Positions 1-5,000 of a stretch of DNA of 5,000 nucleotides are shown one piece after another. Position numbers and translations under genes: made by a program. Location of the stretch: contig QGUH01000373.1 of the NCBI GenBank assembly GCA_003242355.1, positions 1-5,000 of the forward strand, written 5' to 3'. The stretch is from Pseudomonadota bacterium. GTDB taxonomy: Bacteria; Myxococcota_A; Polyangia; Polyangiales; Polyangiaceae. Under the pieces are notes generated by a model, which had not been told where the DNA came from, ran no database searches, and saw nothing but the letters and a program-made list of their open reading frames with translations. Each line of letters begins with the position of its first letter. Position 1 is the stretch's first letter.

Positions 1-1
1 G

Positions 2-505
2 ACGGCGTCGGGGCCAGAGGGCGCCGCGGGCGCGCGCTTCGCGGTGCGCCGCCGAGAGCTCTTCGGGCGCCTCGAGATCGAGCTCGCGATCGGGCGCGTG
101 CTCACCATCGAGCGCTCGCCGCTTCGGCTCGTCCGCGCGCGCGGCGAGCCGCTGTCCGCGCGCGCGGTGGTGCTCGCCATCGGCGGCCTCGCGGGCGGCG
201 GCATCGTGCTCGCGGAGCCCGGCAGCCTGCGGGCGTTTCGCGCCTCGCTTTCCGGCCCCTTCGACCTCGAGCTCGACGGCCACGTCCTCGACTCGGTCGG
301 ATCGATGGCGGGCCCGAGCTTCGAGAAGGCGGGCATCGGCGCGCTCGAGCGCGTGGGCATTCGCACCGACGCGCTCGGCGCCGTCCCCGGTGTTCCCGGC
401 CTCTTTGCCTGCGGCGATGCGCGGGGGAGCGCGCCACGCGGCGTGCTGGCGGCGCTCGCCTCTGGAATCGAGGCCGGATCCGCTGCCGCGCGTTTCGGGC
501 GGTAA
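2..505 (+). CDS. FAD-dependent oxidoreductase, GlpB-like, C-terminal part (5' end outside window)
   Basis: The reading frame is open from base 2 and ends at TAA 503-505, so about 167 C-terminal residues are visible. A GTG at 44 is possible but the frame continues upstream, so I treat the gene as cut by the window edge. A strand-turn element (VVLAIGGLAGGG) is followed later by VGIRTDALGAVPGVPGLFACGD and a small-residue-rich helix (GVLAALASGIEAGSAAA). This is the usual C-terminal FAD-binding end of two-dinucleotide-fold flavoproteins. The order 'VLA-G..-GGGIV', then 'GIRTD..L-VPGLFACG', then 'G-AALASGIEAG' resembles the B subunit of anaerobic glycerol-3-phosphate dehydrogenase, which together with GlpA and GlpC passes electrons from glycerol-3-phosphate to the quinone pool. 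The catalytic and N-terminal nucleotide-binding parts are not visible, so the substrate is uncertain; a fumarate reductase/succinate dehydrogenase-like or other FAD dehydrogenase is the alternative. The 145-base gap downstream argues against an operon with acnA. Confidence 0.6.
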   Translation, partial: TASGPEGAAGARFAVRRRELFGRLEIELAIGRVLTIERSPLRLVRARGEPLSARAVVLAIGGLAGGGIVLAEPGSLRAFRASLSGPFDLELDGHVLDSVGSMAGPSFEKAGIGALERVGIRTDALGAVPGVPGLFACGDARGSAPRGVLAALASGIEAGSAAARFGR

Positions 506-509
506 TCCG

Positions 510-590
510 CTGGGAACGGTCCCAGAAAAATCTACATTTCGAGGAAGTTTCCTCACGTCGGGCACTCGGCCGGGCTGCCGAGTGCACGTG
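510..590 (+). promoter_or_regulatory. Hairpin cluster in the acnA upstream region
   Basis: Three inverted repeats lie in a row. CTGGGA 510-515 pairs with TCCCAG 520-525 around a 4-base loop. GAGGAA 541-546 pairs with TTCCTC 549-554; physically this would be about 5 pairs with a 4-base loop. GCACTCGGC 562-570 pairs perfectly with GCCGAGTGC 577-585 around CGGGCT. The last stem can be extended by CACGT 554-558 with ACGTG 586-590 across a three-base bulge. None is followed by a T-run on the plus strand, so a classical terminator for the upstream flavoprotein gene is not evident. They could end the upstream transcript in a Rho-assisted way, protect a 3' end, or be an acnA leader structure or operator. 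No convincing -35/-10 pair was seen. Confidence 0.4.
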
Positions 591-640
591 CGGGCCGCTC
601 GAATTGCAAGCCCGCGATGAGTGGAGTAGTTCCGCGAGCC

Positions 641-646
641 GAGGAG
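641..646 (+). promoter_or_regulatory. Ribosome binding site of acnA
   Basis: GAGGAG lies four bases before the ATG at 651. The spacer is slightly short but the match to the anti-Shine-Dalgarno sequence is strong. It supports 651 as the start, as does the N-terminus (SFGTRSTLDV) typical of the AcnA family. Confidence 0.75.
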
Positions 647-650
647 TTTC

Positions 651-3371
<2,721 letters not shown>

Positions 3372-3377
3372 TCGGCG

Positions 3378-3626
3378 ATGCCGAACGGTCCCGGGGCCTC
3401 ACCGCCACCGTCACCTCCGATCGGCCCGATTCTCATCGGAGTCGGGCTTACGATCGTGGTGATCGGGCTGCTCGTCTGGTCCGGAGCGCTGAGCTGGTTC
3501 GGGCGCCTGCCGGGCGACATCCGGTACGAGAGCGACCACACGCGCGTCTACGTCCCGATCACCTCGATGATCGTGGTGTCGGTCGCGCTGACGCTCCTCC
3601 TGTCGCTCGTGCGCCGGTTGTTCTGA
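3378..3626 (+). CDS. DUF2905 family small two-helix membrane protein
   Basis: An 82-residue protein. A proline/glycine-rich start (residues 2-15) precedes a first hydrophobic helix at about 16-36 (IGPILIGVGLTIVVIGLLVW). The hallmark loop FGRLPGDIRYE follows at 41-51, then a second helix at about 59-78 (VPITSMIVVSVALTLLLSLV) and a basic tail RRLF. The loop motif (G-x-LPGDI-x-x-E) between two membrane segments is characteristic of DUF2905, a widespread bacterial family of unknown function. The ATG lies six bases after the acnA stop, with no good ribosome binding site before it, which suggests translational coupling and co-transcription with acnA. The left repeat element begins four bases after its stop. 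I assign the family with confidence, but no biochemical role can be inferred. Confidence 0.88.
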   Translation: MPNGPGASPPPSPPIGPILIGVGLTIVVIGLLVWSGALSWFGRLPGDIRYESDHTRVYVPITSMIVVSVALTLLLSLVRRLF

Positions 3627-3630
3627 TGCG

Positions 3631-3809
3631 CTGGAGCGACGAATGGTCGGGAACGCACCGAAATACGCGGAAAAAGGCGTCGGACAGAGTGCCCGCGTGG
3701 GGAGGGGCCGCGCCGAATTCACTCAAATTCACTTCGGCGGGGAGGGGCGGCGCGTGCCGCTCCTACAAACAAGGCTAGAACGCCGATCGCAAACCGATCG
3801 GCGTTCTAG
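3631..3809 (+). repeat. CTAG-bounded intergenic repeat element, copy A
   Basis: A 179-base element whose counterpart lies at 4480-4687 in the same orientation. Over the first 44 bases the two agree at 39 positions by eye, and over 3679-3728 versus 4528-4577 at 45 of 50. The rest is alignable with two length differences (about 11 and 16-18 extra bases in copy B). It begins CTGGAGCGACGA and ends in a hairpin closing with CTAG. Inside are a second stem (3711-3717 with 3733-3739) and two copies of GGGGAGGGG (3699-3707, 3739-3747). It starts directly after the DUF2905 stop and ends on the stop codon of the transglutaminase-like gene. No protein appears to be encoded. It is probably a MITE-like or structured intergenic repeat. 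Confidence 0.8.
3765..3809 (-). terminator. Intrinsic terminator of the transglutaminase-like gene, inside repeat copy A
   Basis: A perfect 15-base inverted repeat (3775-3789 with 3795-3809) encloses the 5-base loop CAAAC. Read on the minus strand, the stem is followed by CCTTGTTTGT (3774-3765), a moderately U-rich tail. On the plus strand the stem is followed by GGAGCG, so it acts in the minus direction only. The stop codon TAG of the transglutaminase-like gene (3808-3806) lies within the stem. The tail is not a pure U-run, so efficiency is uncertain. Confidence 0.6.
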
Positions 3810-4414
3810 GGAGCGTTCGGGAGCTCGACGCCGGGAGGGGGGAGCGTGAGCGCGTCGGGCAGGTTCGCTTCGAGCTCCGTCCGGGTGCGGTGCGTTCGGA
3901 GCGCGCGCACCACGCGGGGGTCTGGAGCGGCCCAGACGCCTCGGAAATCGATCTCGCCGGGAGCCGCGGGCGTGAACGGGAGCTCCTCTCGAGGAGGGGC
4001 GAACGCCGCGCCCAGTCCGGGCCGGGCGCCGCGTGGGTCGACCCGATACCACCCGAAATCCGGAAGCCACAGGGCCGTGAGGCCGTGCAGGCAGTGCCCC
4101 GTGTCCGTGGCGAGCCGCTGGTAGCAAAACCCAGCCGGAATTTTCGCCGCACGGAGGAGCGCCACCAAGAGATGGCTCTTGGCGTAGCAATACCCCGTGC
4201 CGTGCCGGAGCACTTCGGAGGCGGGGCAGGTCACGGGGTCGAGGGCGTGATCGCCGGTGTGGAGGATCCGGCTCTGGACCCATTCGAAGCACGTGCGCGC
4301 GAGCTCCGTCGGAGTCGTTCGAGAGCTCGCGAGCTCCGACGCGAGGGCGCGAACGGAGGGCTCGTCGAAATCGACGACGTCGCTGGCCGCGAGAAACGTC
4401 GAGAACGCCGTCAT
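3806..4414 (-). CDS. Transglutaminase-like (papain-fold) domain protein
   Basis: A 202-residue protein with no signal peptide or membrane segment, so likely cytoplasmic. A helical N-terminus (SVRALASELAS, ELARTCFEWVQSRI) precedes the core. The catalytic triad is visible: Cys76 in GTGYCYAKSHLLVALLRAAKIPAGFCYQRL, His110 in HCLHGLTALWL, and Asp126 in GWYRVDPRG. This is the order and spacing of the bacterial transglutaminase-like superfamily (PF01841), whose members are mostly proteases, amidases or amide-transfer enzymes. The C-terminal 70 residues (charged, proline-rich) carry no motif I recognise. The ATG at 4414-4412 has GAAGGG almost abutting it (one-base spacer), a poor spacing, but no other start lies nearby in frame. 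It is transcribed towards acnA/DUF2905, convergent with them, and sits between the two repeat copies. The substrate is unknown. Confidence 0.85.
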   Translation of the reverse strand: MTAFSTFLAASDVVDFDEPSVRALASELASSRTTPTELARTCFEWVQSRILHTGDHALDPVTCPASEVLRHGTGYCYAKSHLLVALLRAAKIPAGFCYQRLATDTGHCLHGLTALWLPDFGWYRVDPRGARPGLGAAFAPPREELPFTPAAPGEIDFRGVWAAPDPRVVRALRTHRTRTELEANLPDALTLPPPGVELPNAP

Positions 4415-4479
4415 GCCCTTCGACTCTAACTCCGGGGAAGGCCCGCGGCCCCGCTCATGGCCATGGCGCTGCGGAACAC

Positions 4480-4687
4480 CTAGAGCGACGAACGGTTAGG
4501 AACGCGCCGAAATACGCGGAAAACAGGGTCGGACAGCGTGCCCGGGTGGGGAGGGGCCCCGCCGAGCTCACTCAAATCCACCCAAAATTCACTTCGGCGG
4601 AGAGGGGAGGCGGGTGCCCCCCGACGTGGCCGCCCCTACGAAGACAAGGCTAGACCGCCGACCAGGCCAAGCCGGGCGGCGGCCTAG
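4480..4687 (+). repeat. CTAG-bounded intergenic repeat element, copy B
   Basis: A 208-base direct-orientation counterpart of the element at 3631-3809. It starts CTAGAGCGACGA and ends GGCCTAG. The terminal hairpin (4650-4663 with 4674-4687) forms 12 of 14 pairs. The internal stem CCGCCGA 4559-4565 with TCGGCGG 4594-4600 is kept. Extra sequence relative to copy A lies around 4578-4588 and 4618-4635. On the minus strand the terminal hairpin is followed by CCTTGTCTT, as in copy A (CCTTGTTTG), so the terminator-like arrangement is conserved although no minus-strand gene is seen to its right. No protein is recognised within it. Confidence 0.8.
4650..4687 (-). terminator. Terminator-like hairpin of repeat copy B
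   Basis: Arms 4650-4663 and 4674-4687 pair at 12 of 14 positions (mismatches at 4654/4683 and 4661/4676) around a 10-base loop. The minus-strand tail CCTTGTCTT (4649-4641) is pyrimidine-rich but has few consecutive Ts. Two pairs differ from copy A in a compensating way: A-T 3780/3804 has become C-G 4655/4682, and T-A 3787/3797 has become C-G 4662/4675. Function as a terminator is inferred from copy A only. Confidence 0.4.
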
Positions 4688-5000
4688 ATGGCTGCGCGTG
4701 CCCACGTCCACACGCGCGCGTACGCGGAACGCAGAGGGCGATCGGTTCCCAGGGCTCCGAGCTTCGGTCGGGGAGGGGGGTGACAGATTTGTCCGCCTGC
4801 CGGGAGGACCGTCCGGTTACCCACCTGGGTACGAAGCGAGCGGAGCACCACGAAGTTAGCCGACGGGTCGTGCCGTTACCGAGGTCATGCGAAGACAGGT
4901 CATGGCTTTTTTGCCATTCGGTAACGGCACGACCCCTCGGCTAAGCGGCCGTTGAAGGCGGGGTCGCAGCGTATCCGGCGTGGTGCCTTATATACCCGGA
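4688..5000. other. Region without a recognisable gene
   Basis: No frame on either strand gives a protein I recognise; the open frames are short, rich in Arg/Pro/Gly, and look like GC-driven noise. It contains small inverted repeats: GTCCGCC 4791-4797 with GGAGGAC 4803-4809 (one mismatch), and TACCCA 4818-4823 with TGGGTA 4826-4831. It also contains the large inverted repeat at 4856-4944. The last bases (CTTATATAC, 4987-4995) are locally AT-rich and might belong to a promoter of a gene beyond the window, but no -35 partner is visible. Confidence 0.6.
4856..4944. repeat. Long inverted repeat, 27-base arms, 35-base loop
   Basis: The left arm 4856-4882 (TTAGCCGACGGG...TTACCGA) and the right arm 4918-4944 (TCGGTAACGG...CGGCTAA) are complementary at 26 of 27 positions; the only mismatch is C4864 against C4936. 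The loop 4883-4917 contains GGTCATG twice (4883-4889, 4899-4905) and a nested stem ATGGC 4902-4906 with GCCAT 4913-4917 around T6. No T-run follows either outer end, so it is not a standard terminator. It could be a very small MITE-type element with 27-base terminal repeats, a cruciform or protein-binding site, or the core of a structured RNA. Confidence 0.8.

Noticed and set aside
510..530. Intrinsic terminator of the flavoprotein gene on the plus strand
   Set aside because: The 6-base stem is followed by AAAAA rather than a T-run in the plus direction.
604..632. Sigma-70-like promoter TTGCAA/TAGTTC before acnA
   Set aside because: The 17-base spacing is good but the -10 matches consensus at only two positions; not better than chance.
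3729..4292. Alternative minus-strand frames across the transglutaminase-like gene
   Set aside because: The frame at 3806-4414 carries the Cys-His-Asp motifs; the others are its shadows and lack motifs.
4614..4859. An 81-codon plus-strand open frame across the end of repeat B
   Set aside because: The product is rich in Arg/Pro/Gly with no recognisable motif, it starts inside the repeat, and no ribosome binding site is evident.
4855..4945. Integron attC site at the long inverted repeat
   Set aside because: The left end is GTTAGCC rather than RYYYAAC, and the right end does not read GTTRRRY, so the core sites do not match in the needed orientation.
4952..4994. Promoter candidates TTGAAG 4952-4957 and TATATA 4989-4994
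   Set aside because: The spacing between them is far too long (31 bases), and neither has a correctly spaced partner; not supportable as a promoter.

Overview
The window is uniformly high-GC bacterial chromosome with strong G/C preference at third codon positions. The gene content and protein style fit a myxobacterium-like proteobacterium (Myxococcota, perhaps Polyangiales). That assignment is an inference from composition and protein flavour, not from a marker gene.

Left part (1-650): the C-terminal end of an FAD-dependent oxidoreductase, most like the B subunit of anaerobic glycerol-3-phosphate dehydrogenase (GlpB-like), runs in from the left edge. A 145-base gap follows, carrying three consecutive hairpins, and ends in a GAGGAG ribosome binding site. 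Centre (651-3626): a complete 906-residue aconitate hydratase of the AcnA/IRP1 type, with all iron-sulfur ligands and active-site residues present. Six bases after its stop lies a small two-helix membrane protein of the DUF2905 family, probably in the same transcript.

Right part (3627-5000): accessory-looking DNA. A 202-residue transglutaminase-like (Cys-His-Asp) protein is encoded on the minus strand. It is bracketed by two directly repeated copies (3631-3809 and 4480-4687) of a CTAG-bounded intergenic element of about 180-210 bases. Each copy ends in a hairpin, and the left copy supplies both the stop codon and a likely intrinsic terminator for the transglutaminase gene. The two copies show paired, compensating base changes in the hairpin. 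The last 313 bases hold no convincing gene but contain a striking 27-base inverted repeat (26 of 27 paired) around a 35-base loop at 4856-4944.

Functionally, acnA is a TCA-cycle housekeeping gene. The flavoprotein probably feeds electrons from a small substrate into respiration. The transglutaminase-like protein has no assignable partner. The most unusual content is the repeat pair and the long inverted repeat, which look like small non-autonomous mobile or structured-RNA elements.
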